Part shown: positions 43,252-58,212 of the stretch, piece after piece
How the letters are laid out: each line of letters begins with the position of its first letter
Position numbering within the stretch: the stretch's first letter is position 1
NCBI RefSeq assembly: GCF_016464385.1
Contig: NZ_JADMLH010000019.1
Coordinates: 62,001-126,000, forward strand
From: Nucisporomicrobium flavum
GTDB lineage: Bacteria > Actinomycetota > Actinomycetes > Mycobacteriales > Micromonosporaceae
Direction: 5' to 3'
DNA: 64,000 nucleotides
Program-made: the position numbers and the translations under genes
Notes under the pieces: model-generated
The model's input: the letters and a program-made list of their open reading frames with translations, nothing else
Told to the model about the DNA's origin: nothing
The model's database searches: none

Positions 43252-43282
43252 CAGGGCGCCCGCGCGATGCGCGAGCGCCCTG
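43252..43282 (-). terminator. Intrinsic terminator of rpoBC
   Basis: Outer stem 43252-43259 with 43275-43282 and inner stem CGCGC/GCGCG (43261-43265 with 43269-43273). The minus-strand RNA continues GCCGUUUCUAG. It starts 17 nt after the rpoC stop. Confidence 0.85.
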
Positions 43283-43298
43283 GCGATGAAGCAGACCG

Positions 43299-47189
<3,891 letters not shown>

Positions 47190-47238
47190 TTGGACTATCC
47201 CTCGTGTTTCGTTGCTCGGATAAATTCCAGGCCGGCGG

Positions 47239-47275
47239 GGGTGTCCCCGGTGGTTTCAGACCGCCGGGGACACCC
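47239..47275 (-). other. Intercistronic hairpin between rpoB and rpoC
   Basis: A 15-bp stem with one mismatch (47239-47253 with 47261-47275) around a TTTCAGA loop, 4 nt after the rpoB stop. The RNA beyond is GC-rich, so it is not a terminator; processing or mRNA protection is more likely. Confidence 0.8.
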
Positions 47276-47279
47276 TCCG

Positions 47280-50720
<3,441 letters not shown>

Positions 50721-50857
50721 GATGCGTCCTTCCGAGGACCGGTGCTGCTGATGCGGCTGTCTGCGCTACGGACTGCCGGGCACTCCAATGAACCCCCAGG
50801 AAATCATCCGGATGGATGTTCCTGCAGGGCTCAAGGCAGAAGGCAGCGCAAACTAGC

Positions 50858-50886
50858 AGTGTAGCCGCTCGGCTAACCGCTGTCCA
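50858..50886 (-). promoter_or_regulatory. rpoB promoter
   Basis: TGGACA (50881-50886) and TACACT (50858-50863) on the minus strand with 17-bp spacing, 138 nt before rpoB. It lies in the 627-nt gap 50721-51347 between rpoB and rplL; the rest of the gap has the rplL terminator and no gene. It makes rpoBC independent of rplJL. Confidence 0.7.
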
Positions 50887-51287
50887 GCCCACACCGGAGG
50901 GGGCCTGCGGAACGTGTCCCCGCGGCCCCTGACCTGCGCTTTCTCGGTCAGTGCCTCGTGCGGGGCCGCTCGGAACGCGGCGAAACTCCCTCGGGTGCCG
51001 GTCTGCGGGGAACCTGGCAGAAGCAGGTATACCCACAGGGCGGCTGTCGCAAGCGCGGAAACTTGCTGATGTCAGCGTGCCTGTCAGCGGACACACAGTC
51101 AAGGGTTGCGCCGCGGGTCGGTCCTGTGCCGTCGGCCGCCGGACGCGGCATAGAGACCTTAACGCAGGAAAAGAAGCGGTTAGCGGCTTTCGTCCGTCAA
51201 CCTTCCGACCTCTCGCCGCCACCTTGCTGACCTGGGCTTTTAGGGCTCGGTCGGCCGCCTGCCCGCCGATCCGGGCCGGAAAAGCCG

Positions 51288-51321
51288 CGCAGGCGGGGGC
51301 TCCGGAGAGCCCCCGCCTGCG
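51288..51321 (-). terminator. Intrinsic terminator of rplJL
   Basis: Perfect 15-bp stem (51288-51302 with 51307-51321), CGGA loop, then GGCUUUUCC in the minus-strand RNA. Starts 26 nt after the rplL stop. Confidence 0.93.
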
Positions 51322-51347
51322 GCGAGGAAAAGCGATGAAGCGTCAGG

Positions 51348-51734
51348 TCACTTGAGGGTGACCTTGGCGCCCTCACCCTCGAGCTTGGCCTTGGCCTCCT
51401 CGGCCTTCTCCTTGTTGACGCCCTCGAGGATCGCCTTCGGGGCGCTCTCGACGGTGTCCTTGGCCTCCTTGAGGCCCAGGCCGGTCAGCTCACGCACGAC
51501 CTTGATGACCTGGATCTTCTTGCCACCGTCCGACTCGAGGACGACGTCGAAGGAGTCCTTCTCGGCCTCGGCCGGGGCAGCGTCGCCGCCACCCGGGACG
51601 GCAGCCGCAACGGCGACCGGCGCCGCGGCGGTGACCTCGAAGACCTCTTCGAACTGCTTCACGAACTCGGACAGCTCGATCAGCGTCATCTCCTTGAACG
51701 CGTCGAGCAGCTCGTCGGTGCTGAGCTTCGCCAT
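51348..51734 (-). CDS. rplL: 50S ribosomal protein L7/L12
   Basis: The 128-residue stalk protein starts at ATG 51734 (AKLSTDELLDAFKEMTLIEL); a TTG three codons upstream is less likely because it overlaps the SD. Ala/Gly hinge near 45-60 and the factor-binding C-terminal domain (KIQVIKVVRELTGLGLKEAK). Present as dimers on L10. Confidence 0.98.
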   Translation of the reverse strand: MAKLSTDELLDAFKEMTLIELSEFVKQFEEVFEVTAAAPVAVAAAVPGGGDAAPAEAEKDSFDVVLESDGGKKIQVIKVVRELTGLGLKEAKDTVESAPKAILEGVNKEKAEEAKAKLEGEGAKVTLK

Positions 51735-51791
51735 GTCTGGCAACCTTTCGTTGTAACTGAAGATGTAAGTCGAACTCCGCGCGGGCCTGTG

Positions 51792-52337
51792 TCAGGCCGC
51801 GGCGGAACCGTCCTGCGCGCGCTTGTCCTGCAGAGCAGCCGCCAGACGTGCGACCTGGGCGAGCGGGGCCTGGAACGTGCCCGCGGCCTTGGTCAGGTTG
51901 CCCTTCATGGCGCCGGCCAGCTTGGCCAGCAGCACCTCGCGAGGCTCGAGGTCGGCGATCTTGCCAACCTCCTCGGCCGAGATGGCCTTGCCCTCGAAGA
52001 CGCCGCCCTTGATCACCAGGGCCGGGTTGGTGCGGGCGAAGGCCCGAAGGCCCTTGGCCGCCTCGACCGGGTCACCGGTGACGAAGGCGAGCGCGGTAGG
52101 ACCGGCGAAGAGCGCGTCGAGACCCTCGATGCCCGCGTCGCTGGCCGCCCGCTTCGCGAGCGTGTTCTTCGACACGGAGTACTTCGTGTCTGCACCGAGC
52201 GAGCGCCGCAGCGCGGTGAGCTCAGCGACCGTCAGGCCGCGGTACTCGGTCAACACGGTGGCCGCCGAGTTACGGAAATGCTCCGTGAGCTCGGCGACGG
52301 CAGTGGCCTTGTCGGCCCGGACCGGCTTGTCCGCCAT
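51792..52337 (-). CDS. rplJ: 50S ribosomal protein L10
   Basis: The 181-residue protein starts at ATG 52337, preceded by GAGGAGGG. EYRGLTVAELTALRRSL and YSVSKNTLAKRAA are in the rRNA-binding domain; the C-terminal helix that carries L12 dimers is at about 135-175. In E. coli the L10-L12 complex represses this operon at its leader, and a leader with an attenuator-like hairpin is present here. Confidence 0.98.
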   Translation of the reverse strand: MADKPVRADKATAVAELTEHFRNSAATVLTEYRGLTVAELTALRRSLGADTKYSVSKNTLAKRAASDAGIEGLDALFAGPTALAFVTGDPVEAAKGLRAFARTNPALVIKGGVFEGKAISAEEVGKIADLEPREVLLAKLAGAMKGNLTKAAGTFQAPLAQVARLAAALQDKRAQDGSAAA

Positions 52338-52398
52338 GTCCCTCCTCTCGTTGCTCAAGAGCCGCTGGGTGATGCTTGCGGGACCCGAACACGAGAAA

Positions 52399-52424
52399 CG
52401 CCCCGGCGCAGGGCGCACGGGGCG
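52399..52424 (-). promoter_or_regulatory. Attenuator-like hairpin in the rplJ leader
   Basis: CGCCCCG (52399-52405) pairs with CGGGGCG (52418-52424) and the minus-strand RNA continues UUUCUCGU, so it has terminator form 61 nt before rplJ. Together with the promoter near 52.6 kb it defines a leader of about 240 nt. Confidence 0.7.
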
Positions 52425-52586
52425 GGACATGGGCGCACGCGGGCGCCGGCATGATCACGAACCGTTCTCCCCTGCGCGGGCCGCCCGCTTGTTGCGGGAC
52501 CTTCGGCCGCGGCCTCGAGCTCCGACGAAGTGTCGGGCTGTGGGGCTGCGGTAACCAGCGGTCTGTGGGTGGAACTTCGAGAAGAA

Positions 52587-52615
52587 AGACTACGCGGCCG
52601 AGCGCGCCAGACCAA
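52587..52615 (-). promoter_or_regulatory. Candidate promoter of rplJL
   Basis: TTGGTC (52610-52615) and TAGTCT (52587-52592) on the minus strand with 17-bp spacing, about 250 nt before rplJ. Lies in the 584-nt gap 52338-52921, which has no gene. Confidence 0.55.
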
Positions 52616-52772
52616 ATCGACCTTGCCCGCCACCTGCCGGCGGTTCCGCCCGGCACCGCTCTGACGGCGGAACGGACGCCTCGCGCTGCAGGCCGACGGC
52701 CCCTCGCCCTGCCACGGCCCTTGCACCCCGGCCGGGGGCGGGCCGCTTCGCCAACCTGACCCGCCCCCTCCC

Positions 52773-52912
52773 GGGCGCCGCGCATGCGCTGCCGCCTCGA
52801 CCGGCGGCTCACCGCGCCATCCTGGCCGCCGCGCACGCTCCCGGCTCGACCGGCGGCTCAACGCCCCACTCCCCGGCGCCGCGCTGGCGCTCCCGGCTCG
52901 ACCGGCGGTGCG
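52773..52912. repeat. Degenerate ~50-bp tandem repeat, about three copies
   Basis: The core CTCGACCGGCGGCTCA occurs at 52796-52811 and 52845-52860, with CTCGACCGGCGG again at 52897-52908. Flanking blocks (GCCGCGC, CTCCCGG) repeat with the same 49-52-bp period. It separates the ABC permease stop from the rplJ promoter region. Confidence 0.8.
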
Positions 52913-52921
52913 GGGTCCGGG

Positions 52922-53614
52922 TCAGCTGCGGCTTCGGCGGAGCCAGGCGTACGCGGTGAAGACGGCAGTGCACCAGAGGATCGTCCAGCCGCTGAGGAGC
53001 CAGAGGTCCCCGGCCGGCGGCAGCGGTACGGCAGCGAGCGCACGAGCGGTTGCCATGAGCGGGGGTACGAGCCAGGGCGCGATGGAGCCTTGGAGGCCCA
53101 GGACCACTCCGAGCACGGCGCCGGTGACGAGCACGGTGATGCCGGCCCGGACGCTCCGGGTCACGGCCCGGCTCGCCAGCGCACCCAGCCCGACGCCGGC
53201 GGCCAGCGAGAGCAGGTGCGCCAGGACGCCGAGACCGATGCCCGCTGCCATGGACGGTTCCCCGGGCTCCGGGCCCCGTATCGCTCCGAGCGGCAGCGGC
53301 GCCACGATCGCGACCAGGCAGAACACCGAGCCCACGGCCGCAGCGGCGAGGGCTCCGGCCGCGGCCTCCCGCGCCGGGCCCACGGCGACGCGGGCGAGGC
53401 GGCGCTGGACGTCGGGCTCGGCGTCGAGGAGCAACTTGGTCAGCCAGGCGAACACGGGGAAGAACATGACGGCGGAGTAGCCGTACGCCGGGGCGGCTGC
53501 CGACTTCCCCCCGCCGTGGATGACGCCCAGCACGACCATGCCGGCGATCAGCGGGGCGAGGATCCGGCCGCTGCGGACGAAGCCTCCGAGGCGCATGCGG
53601 ACCAGGGATGTCAT
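52922..53614 (-). CDS. ABC exporter membrane subunit
   Basis: The product has 230 residues from ATG 53614, overlapping the ATPase stop (ATGA). About six hydrophobic helices (e.g. ILAPLIAGMVVLGVIHGG, GIGLGVLAHLLSLAAGVGLG, GWTILWCTAVFTAYAWL), no signal peptide, no EAA loop: the form of small ABC-2-type exporter permeases. The substrate is unknown. With the ATPase it is inserted between rplA and rplJ. Confidence 0.75.
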   Translation of the reverse strand: MTSLVRMRLGGFVRSGRILAPLIAGMVVLGVIHGGGKSAAAPAYGYSAVMFFPVFAWLTKLLLDAEPDVQRRLARVAVGPAREAAAGALAAAAVGSVFCLVAIVAPLPLGAIRGPEPGEPSMAAGIGLGVLAHLLSLAAGVGLGALASRAVTRSVRAGITVLVTGAVLGVVLGLQGSIAPWLVPPLMATARALAAVPLPPAGDLWLLSGWTILWCTAVFTAYAWLRRSRS

Positions 53615-54357
53615 CGCGGCTGCTCCTCGCGTACGCCCAGGATGCGGTGCCCGTCGGCACTCAGCCGGGCCACCGCCCGTTCGGCGTCCGCCCGGCGGAC
53701 GGCGATCTCGATGACCACGTCGTCGGAAGGGTCGCCGACGGACTCGGTGACCGCGGCGTGGGTGCTCAGGGTGGCGTCGGCGACACGCCAGCGGATCGCG
53801 TCGGGGAGGCCGGCGATCTCGCCGCGGTGATCGCTGACCAGCACCGCTCCCCCGGCCGCCGTGACCTCCGTGACGATCTCGGGGATCAGCGTGCGGGCGT
53901 GCGCGTCGAGTCCCTCCCACGGCTCGTCCAGCACGAGCAGGCCGGGCGGGCGCAGCAGCGCCTGGGCGAGGCCGACCTTCTGCGCCGTGCCCTTGGACAG
54001 CGCGCTCAGCCGGGTGTGACGGTGCTCGGCCAGGCCGAGCCGCTCGATCCAGCGGTCCACCTCGGTCGTGCCTCGCAGACCGCGGAGCGCGGACATGGCG
54101 GTCAGATACTGCTGAGTGGTGAACGGCTGGTCGGCCGGGAACCGCTCCGGCACCCAGCCCACCACGGCCGGCCGGTCGCGCACGGCGCCGCGACTCGGCC
54201 GCAGGACGCCCGCCGCGAGCTGGAGCAGAGTGGACTTGCCCGCGCCGTTGCGGCCCAGGACCACGATCGTCCGGCCCGGGGCCACCTCGGCGTCGACCGC
54301 CTGCAGGGTCCACGGGAGCCTGCGCGCGTACCGGAAATGGACCTGGTCGAATCGCAC
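53611..54357 (-). CDS. ABC exporter ATPase subunit
   Basis: The product has 248 residues from GTG 54357. Walker A GRNGAGKST (35-43), Walker B LLVLDEPWEGLD (140-151) and the D-loop are normal. The signature reads LSKGTAQK (120-127) rather than LSGGQ, as in many ABC-2-type exporters of the CcmA/DrrA class. The usual H-loop position reads SDHRGEI. Coupled to the permease. Starts 23 nt after the rplA terminator. Confidence 0.87.
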   Translation of the reverse strand: MRFDQVHFRYARRLPWTLQAVDAEVAPGRTIVVLGRNGAGKSTLLQLAAGVLRPSRGAVRDRPAVVGWVPERFPADQPFTTQQYLTAMSALRGLRGTTEVDRWIERLGLAEHRHTRLSALSKGTAQKVGLAQALLRPPGLLVLDEPWEGLDAHARTLIPEIVTEVTAAGGAVLVSDHRGEIAGLPDAIRWRVADATLSTHAAVTESVGDPSDDVVIEIAVRRADAERAVARLSADGHRILGVREEQPR

Positions 54358-54379
54358 GCAGGCAGCCTTGCACAGAGAA

Positions 54380-54406
54380 AGGCCCCCGGGGTGTCCCCGG
54401 GGGCCT
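54380..54406 (-). terminator. Intrinsic terminator of secE-nusG-rplA
   Basis: Perfect 12-bp stem (54380-54391 with 54395-54406), 3-nt loop, then UUUCUCUGU in the minus-strand RNA. Begins 19 nt after the rplA stop. Confidence 0.9.
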
Positions 54407-54424
54407 CCTGTGGATAACCGTGGA

Positions 54425-55138
54425 TCAGGCCTCGGTGTTGCCTACCAGGCCCTTGGTCACGTTCGGGTCGACCGGCACGCCGGGGCCCATGGTGGTGCTG
54501 ACCGTGACCTTCTTCAGGTACTTGCCCTTGGCGGCGGACGGCTTGGCCCGCAGGACCTCGTCGAGCACCGCGCCGTAGTTCTCCACCAGCTGCTGCTCGC
54601 TGAACGAGGCCTTGCCGATGATGAGGTGCAGGTTCGAGTGCTTGTCCACGCGGAACGTGATCTTGCCGCCCTTGATGTCCGAGACGGCCTTGGTCACGTC
54701 CATGGTGACCGTGCCGGTCTTCGGGTTCGGCATGAGACCGCGGGGGCCGAGGATCCGGGCGATACGGCCGATCTTGGCCATCTGGTCCGGGGTGGCGATC
54801 GCGGCGTCGAAGTCCAGCCAGCCGCCCTGGATGCGGGCCACCAGCTCGTCGGTGCCGACCTCGTCGGCGCCGGCCGCGACGGCCTCCTCGGCCTTCGCGC
54901 CCTGGGCGAAGACGATCACGCGGGCGGTCTTACCGGTGCCGTGCGGCAGGTTGACCGTGCCACGGACCATCTGGTCCGCCTTGCGCGGGTCGACGCCGAG
55001 GCGCATGGCGACCTCGACCGTGGCGTCGAACTTGGTGGGGCTGCTGTCCTTCGCCAGCTTCACGGCCTCGGTGGGCTCGTACAGCTTGGCGGCGTCGATC
55101 TGCTCGGCGGCCTTGCGGTAGGCCTTGCTGCGCTGCAT
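54425..55138 (-). CDS. rplA: 50S ribosomal protein L1
   Basis: The protein has 237 residues from ATG 55138, with AGGAG upstream. It forms the mobile L1 stalk at the E site and in many bacteria represses its own operon. SKAYRKAAEQIDAAKLYEP, GWLDFDAAIATPDQM, LGPRGLMPNPKTGTVT and KGKYLKKVTVSTTMGPGV are typical. Normally rplK lies directly upstream and coupled to it; here the preceding gene is nusG, 77 nt away. Confidence 0.98.
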   Translation of the reverse strand: MQRSKAYRKAAEQIDAAKLYEPTEAVKLAKDSSPTKFDATVEVAMRLGVDPRKADQMVRGTVNLPHGTGKTARVIVFAQGAKAEEAVAAGADEVGTDELVARIQGGWLDFDAAIATPDQMAKIGRIARILGPRGLMPNPKTGTVTMDVTKAVSDIKGGKITFRVDKHSNLHLIIGKASFSEQQLVENYGAVLDEVLRAKPSAAKGKYLKKVTVSTTMGPGVPVDPNVTKGLVGNTEA

Positions 55139-55163
55139 TTCTCGTACTCCTGTGGTTGATGGC

Positions 55164-55185
55164 GGGGCGCACCTACGCGCGCCCC
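55164..55185 (-). other. Hairpin in the nusG-rplA gap
   Basis: GGGGCGC (55164-55170) pairs with GCGCCCC (55179-55185) around an 8-nt loop. It occupies much of the 77-nt gap where rplK would be expected, 25 nt upstream of rplA. Confidence 0.7.
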
Positions 55186-55215
55186 TCCCACGACTTACTC
55201 GGGGTGGTGCCTCAA

Positions 55216-55941
55216 TCAGATCTTGGCGACCTGGTTGAAGTTCAGCTCGACCGGCGTCTCCCGGCCGAAGATGGAGACCAGCACCTTGAGCTTCTGCTGG
55301 TCGGCGTTGATCTCGGAGATCGAGGCCGGCAGCGAGGCGAACGCGCCGTCGGTGACGGTGACCGAGTCGCCGACCTCGAAGTCGAGGACCTTGACCTCCG
55401 GCTTGGCCTTCTTCTCCTCGGCCTGCACGGCCGGGGCCAGCCACTTCAGCACCTCGTCGAGCGACAGCGGCGCCGGGCGGTCCACCCGGTCGGTCGCGCC
55501 GACGAAGCCCGTCACGCCCGGCGTGTTGCGCACGCAGGAGTAGGACTCCGGGGTCAGGTCCATCCGGACGAGGATGTACCCGGGGAAGACCTTGGCCTGC
55601 ACCTGGTTGCGCTTGCCGTTCTTGACCTCGACCTCTTCGCGGGTCGGCACCTCGACCTGGAAGATGAAGTCCTCCATGTCGAGGCTCGTGATCCGGGTCT
55701 CGAGGTTGGTCTTGACCTTGTTCTCGTAACCGGCGTAGGAGTGCACCACGTACCAGTCACCGGGGGCGTAGCGCAGCTTCTGGCGCAGCTCGGCGACCGG
55801 GTCGTAATCCTCGTCCACGTCCGGCGCCGCCACCTCGGCGGCGGGCTCAGCAGCGGCCTCGACCGACTCAGCGTCGCCCGCCGTCGCCACCGAGGCCTGC
55901 TCCTCGGCGGAGAAGGCGGTCTCGTCGTCGTACTCAGGCAC
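55216..55941 (-). CDS. nusG: Transcription termination/antitermination protein NusG
   Basis: The product has 241 residues from GTG 55941. An acidic, Ala/Glu-rich extension of about 55 residues precedes the NGN domain (DWYVVHSYAGYENKVKTNLE, KVFPGYILVRMDL) and the C-terminal KOW domain (FEVGDSVTVTDGAFASLPAS). The extension is common in actinobacterial NusG. It links polymerase to Rho or to ribosomal S10. Confidence 0.97.
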   Translation of the reverse strand: MPEYDDETAFSAEEQASVATAGDAESVEAAAEPAAEVAAPDVDEDYDPVAELRQKLRYAPGDWYVVHSYAGYENKVKTNLETRITSLDMEDFIFQVEVPTREEVEVKNGKRNQVQAKVFPGYILVRMDLTPESYSCVRNTPGVTGFVGATDRVDRPAPLSLDEVLKWLAPAVQAEEKKAKPEVKVLDFEVGDSVTVTDGAFASLPASISEINADQQKLKVLVSIFGRETPVELNFNQVAKI

Positions 55942-55960
55942 GCTTGCTCACTTCCGTAAC

Positions 55961-56014
55961 TATCAGCTTCAGTTGCCGAACGACGCCTATCAGCTTCAGT
56001 TGCCGAAGGACGCC
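55961..56014. repeat. 27-bp tandem duplication at the secE 3' end
   Basis: 55961-55987 and 55988-56014 are identical except for one base. The right copy contains the last codons and stop of secE; the left copy repeats them as non-coding sequence in the secE-nusG gap. Confidence 0.95.
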
Positions 56015-56364
56015 AGGATGCCCTTGCCGAACCCGTAGTCCAGCACGGCGACGATCGCGGTCATCACAGTGACGAACACGATCACGACCGCCGTGTATGT
56101 CAGCAACTCCTTGCGGGTCGGCCAGATGACCTTACGCAGCTCACTGACGACCTCGCGGAAGAAACCGCCGATGCGGCCACCGCGACGGCCTTCCTTCGAC
56201 CGGGGCTTGTCGGCGTTCTCGGTGCGCTCACGGACGGCAGTGCCGCCGCCCCGCGTCACCGGCTCGCCGGCCTCCGCGTCATCGTCGGCGACTGCGTCGT
56301 CGAACACCTCGTCCTCGGGGCGGTCGCCTGCAGCGTCGTCACCGGGTCGCTTCCTCTCGGCCAC
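55996..56364 (-). CDS. secE: Preprotein translocase subunit SecE
   Basis: The product has 122 residues from GTG 56364. A charged, mostly acidic N-terminal region of about 60 residues precedes the SecE signature (SELRKVIWPTRKELLTYT, 74-91) and one transmembrane helix (about 88-108). It clamps SecY. Standard neighbour of nusG. Confidence 0.95.
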   Translation of the reverse strand: MAERKRPGDDAAGDRPEDEVFDDAVADDDAEAGEPVTRGGGTAVRERTENADKPRSKEGRRGGRIGGFFREVVSELRKVIWPTRKELLTYTAVVIVFVTVMTAIVAVLDYGFGKGILASFGN

Positions 56365-56479
56365 TTCGCCCTCTTCCGTCGTCGGTCGGTGGATGTCGCA
56401 TCAGCGCCCTACGCGGCGCGCGGATGTACCGGCGGCCCGCGCCGGGCGGTTCGCCGCCGGGCCGATACGGGTCGGTGCG

Positions 56480-56552
<73 letters not shown>

Positions 56553-56617
56553 ACGTGAGGAGCCGGCACATGACCTTTCGCACGCGAAAGGCAGGGCCGA
56601 ATACCCCACGGCGGACC

Positions 56618-56647
56618 AGTGTACGGGTAGGTCCGCGTGATTCCCAA
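56618..56647 (-). promoter_or_regulatory. Candidate promoter of tRNA-Trp / secE operon
   Basis: TTGGGA (56642-56647) and TACACT (56618-56623) on the minus strand, 18 bp apart, 66 nt before the tRNA. A CCTTTCG/CGAAAGG hairpin (56574-56591) lies between. Confidence 0.55.
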
Positions 56648-56654
56648 CCCGGGC

Positions 56655-57050
56655 CTACCTCTTGCGGATGGTAGCCCTGGCCAGTGACAGAACCTTCTCG
56701 CCATGACAGGTCGCGGTGAGCTCGATCTTGGTCAGCCCGTCGTCGGTGACCTCCTTGATCACGCCGCTGACCACCACCTCGGTGCCCTCGTCGGTGTCGG
56801 GCACGGGCACGGGACGGGTGAAGCGGACGCCGTACTCCACCACGGCGTCGGGCGCGCCGGCCCAGATGGACACGGCCCGGCCGGCGAGCGCCATCGTGTA
56901 CATGCCGTGCGCGATGACCCCTGGCAGGCCGACGTTCTTCGCGATCCGGTCACTCCAGTGGATCGTGTTGAAGTCACCGGACGCACCCGCGTACCGGATC
57001 AGATCGGCCCGGGTCACCCGGAAGGTCTGGGTGGGCAGCTCCTCAGCCAT
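56655..57050 (-). CDS. MaoC-like (R)-hydroxyacyl dehydratase, HadB-like
   Basis: The product has 131 residues. ATG 57050 is chosen because GGAGG lies 7 nt before it; the ATG two codons upstream is too close to that SD. The hot-dog fold carries the hydratase-2 motif with catalytic Asp26 and His31 (GDFNTIHWSD) and GLPGVIAHGMYTM. It probably pairs with the upstream subunit as in the mycobacterial HadAB dehydratase of fatty-acid elongation, which occupies the same chromosomal position near rpmG-secE-nusG. Substrate inferred. Confidence 0.88.
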   Translation of the reverse strand: MAEELPTQTFRVTRADLIRYAGASGDFNTIHWSDRIAKNVGLPGVIAHGMYTMALAGRAVSIWAGAPDAVVEYGVRFTRPVPVPDTDEGTEVVVSGVIKEVTDDGLTKIELTATCHGEKVLSLARATIRKR

Positions 57051-57052
57051 GA

Positions 57053-57499
57053 TCATTCCTCCCCGCGCTGGACGAGCTTGGACCAGACCGTGACCACGGG
57101 CTCGCCGCCCTCGGTGGAAACCTCGGTCCGGGTGGTGATGAAGTCGTGCCCGCCCCGCGACGTGATGTCGTCCACGGTGTTCACGCAGACCAGGGCGTCA
57201 CCGGCGACCACCGGCCGGGTGTACGCGAACTTCTGGTCGCCGTGCACGACCCGGCTGTAGTCCAGGCCGAGCGCCGGATCGGCAAGGATCTGCCGGTTCG
57301 CGGCCATCGTGATCACCACGGGAAACGTCGGCGGCGCGACCACATCCGGATAACCGGCCGCGCGGGCCGCCTCCGGATCGTGGTATTCGGCGTCGGTGGC
57401 GCCGATCGCGGTGGCGAACTCACGGATCTTCTCGCGCCCGACCAGGTAGGGGGCGGTGGCCGGCCAGCTGCGGCCGGCGAAGGAAGGGTCCAGGGGCAT
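57053..57499 (-). CDS. MaoC/FAS1-like dehydratase partner, HadA-like
   Basis: This 148-residue hot-dog protein (DPSFAGRSWPATAPYLVGRE, VVAPPTFPVVITMAANRQI, VVHGDQKFAYTRPVVAGD) lacks the Asp/His catalytic pair, as expected for the substrate-binding HadA half of a HadAB heterodimer. ATG 57499 has a weak SD. Its stop overlaps the HadB-like gene region, so the two are coupled. Confidence 0.87.
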   Translation of the reverse strand: MPLDPSFAGRSWPATAPYLVGREKIREFATAIGATDAEYHDPEAARAAGYPDVVAPPTFPVVITMAANRQILADPALGLDYSRVVHGDQKFAYTRPVVAGDALVCVNTVDDITSRGGHDFITTRTEVSTEGGEPVVTVWSKLVQRGEE

Positions 57500-57677
57500 G
57501 AACAGAAACTACCCTGTGGGCCCTTGGCGGGCAGAAGGGTGCACGCTTAGCGCAAATTCCTGCGGCTGGGTGGGCGGCCGAGCGGCAGCTATAGGTACGG
57601 CGGCAGGGGTGAATGCGGTGCCGGGGCGGGCGGGTGCATGGGGACGCGACCTGGGCGGGATGCGGGGGCCGTGACGC

Positions 57678-57716
57678 GCGGGCGCGATGCGCGGGCGGGA
57701 TGTGCGGGCGGGATGT
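57678..57716. repeat. 13-bp tandem repeat in the rpmG-hadA gap
   Basis: GCGGGCGGGATGT at 57691-57703 and 57704-57716, with a degenerate copy at 57678-57690 and a partial one after. The gap 57500-57797 is otherwise G-rich on the plus strand and shows no gene. Confidence 0.85.
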
Positions 57717-57797
57717 GCGGGTTCGCGACGCGAGCTGGGGGAACGCAGAAATGACGGCTACCCCGGATCGGGGTGCCGCCATCTCTTGGGGCTCAGC

Positions 57798-57965
57798 TCA
57801 GCGTGTCTCGCGGTGCAGGGTGTGCCGGCCGTCCCGGGGGCAGAACTTCTTCAGCTCGATGCGGTCCGGGTCGTTGCGGCGGTTCTTGCGCGTGATGTAG
57901 TTGCGCTCCTTGCACTCCGTACACGCCAAGGTGATCTTGGGACGGACGTCGGTCGCCTTGGCCAC
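57798..57965 (-). CDS. rpmG: 50S ribosomal protein L33 with incomplete zinc ribbon
   Basis: The product has 55 residues from GTG 57965: AKATDVRPKITLACTECKER, NYITRKNRRNDPDRIELKK, FCPRDGRHTLHRETR. Cys15, Cys18 and Cys42 are present, but the fourth ligand position, normally Cys in CPxC, is Asp45. It is thus neither the four-cysteine nor the cysteine-free form. Position upstream of hadAB-secE is conserved in actinobacteria. Confidence 0.95.
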   Translation of the reverse strand: MAKATDVRPKITLACTECKERNYITRKNRRNDPDRIELKKFCPRDGRHTLHRETR

Positions 57966-58090
57966 GGCGGGGTGCCTTCCTGCTCACGGGTTCACATACG
58001 GCATGCCAGCGTAGACGGTTTCCACGCGGACATGCAAAACGCCGGGTGTTCACCCGGGGTCGTACGGCATCCGGGACTAGTCCCGGACAG

Positions 58091-58163
58091 TAGCGGTGGC
58101 CGGACTTGAACCGGCGACACAGCGATTATGAGCCGCTTGCTCTGCCATCTGAGCTACACCGCC
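58091..58163 (-). tRNA. tRNA-Met, elongator (anticodon CAT)
   Basis: 73 nt: acceptor GGCGGUG/CACCGCU with a G-U first pair, anticodon loop CUCAUAA, GGTTCAAGTCC T arm, discriminator A. CCA not encoded. The paired first base pair argues against initiator tRNA. Confidence 0.95.
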
Positions 58164-58212
58164 GCGCCAGGCTGAAATCCAGCGCCTGAGGGCGGATCAC
58201 AAACCCGGTTGG

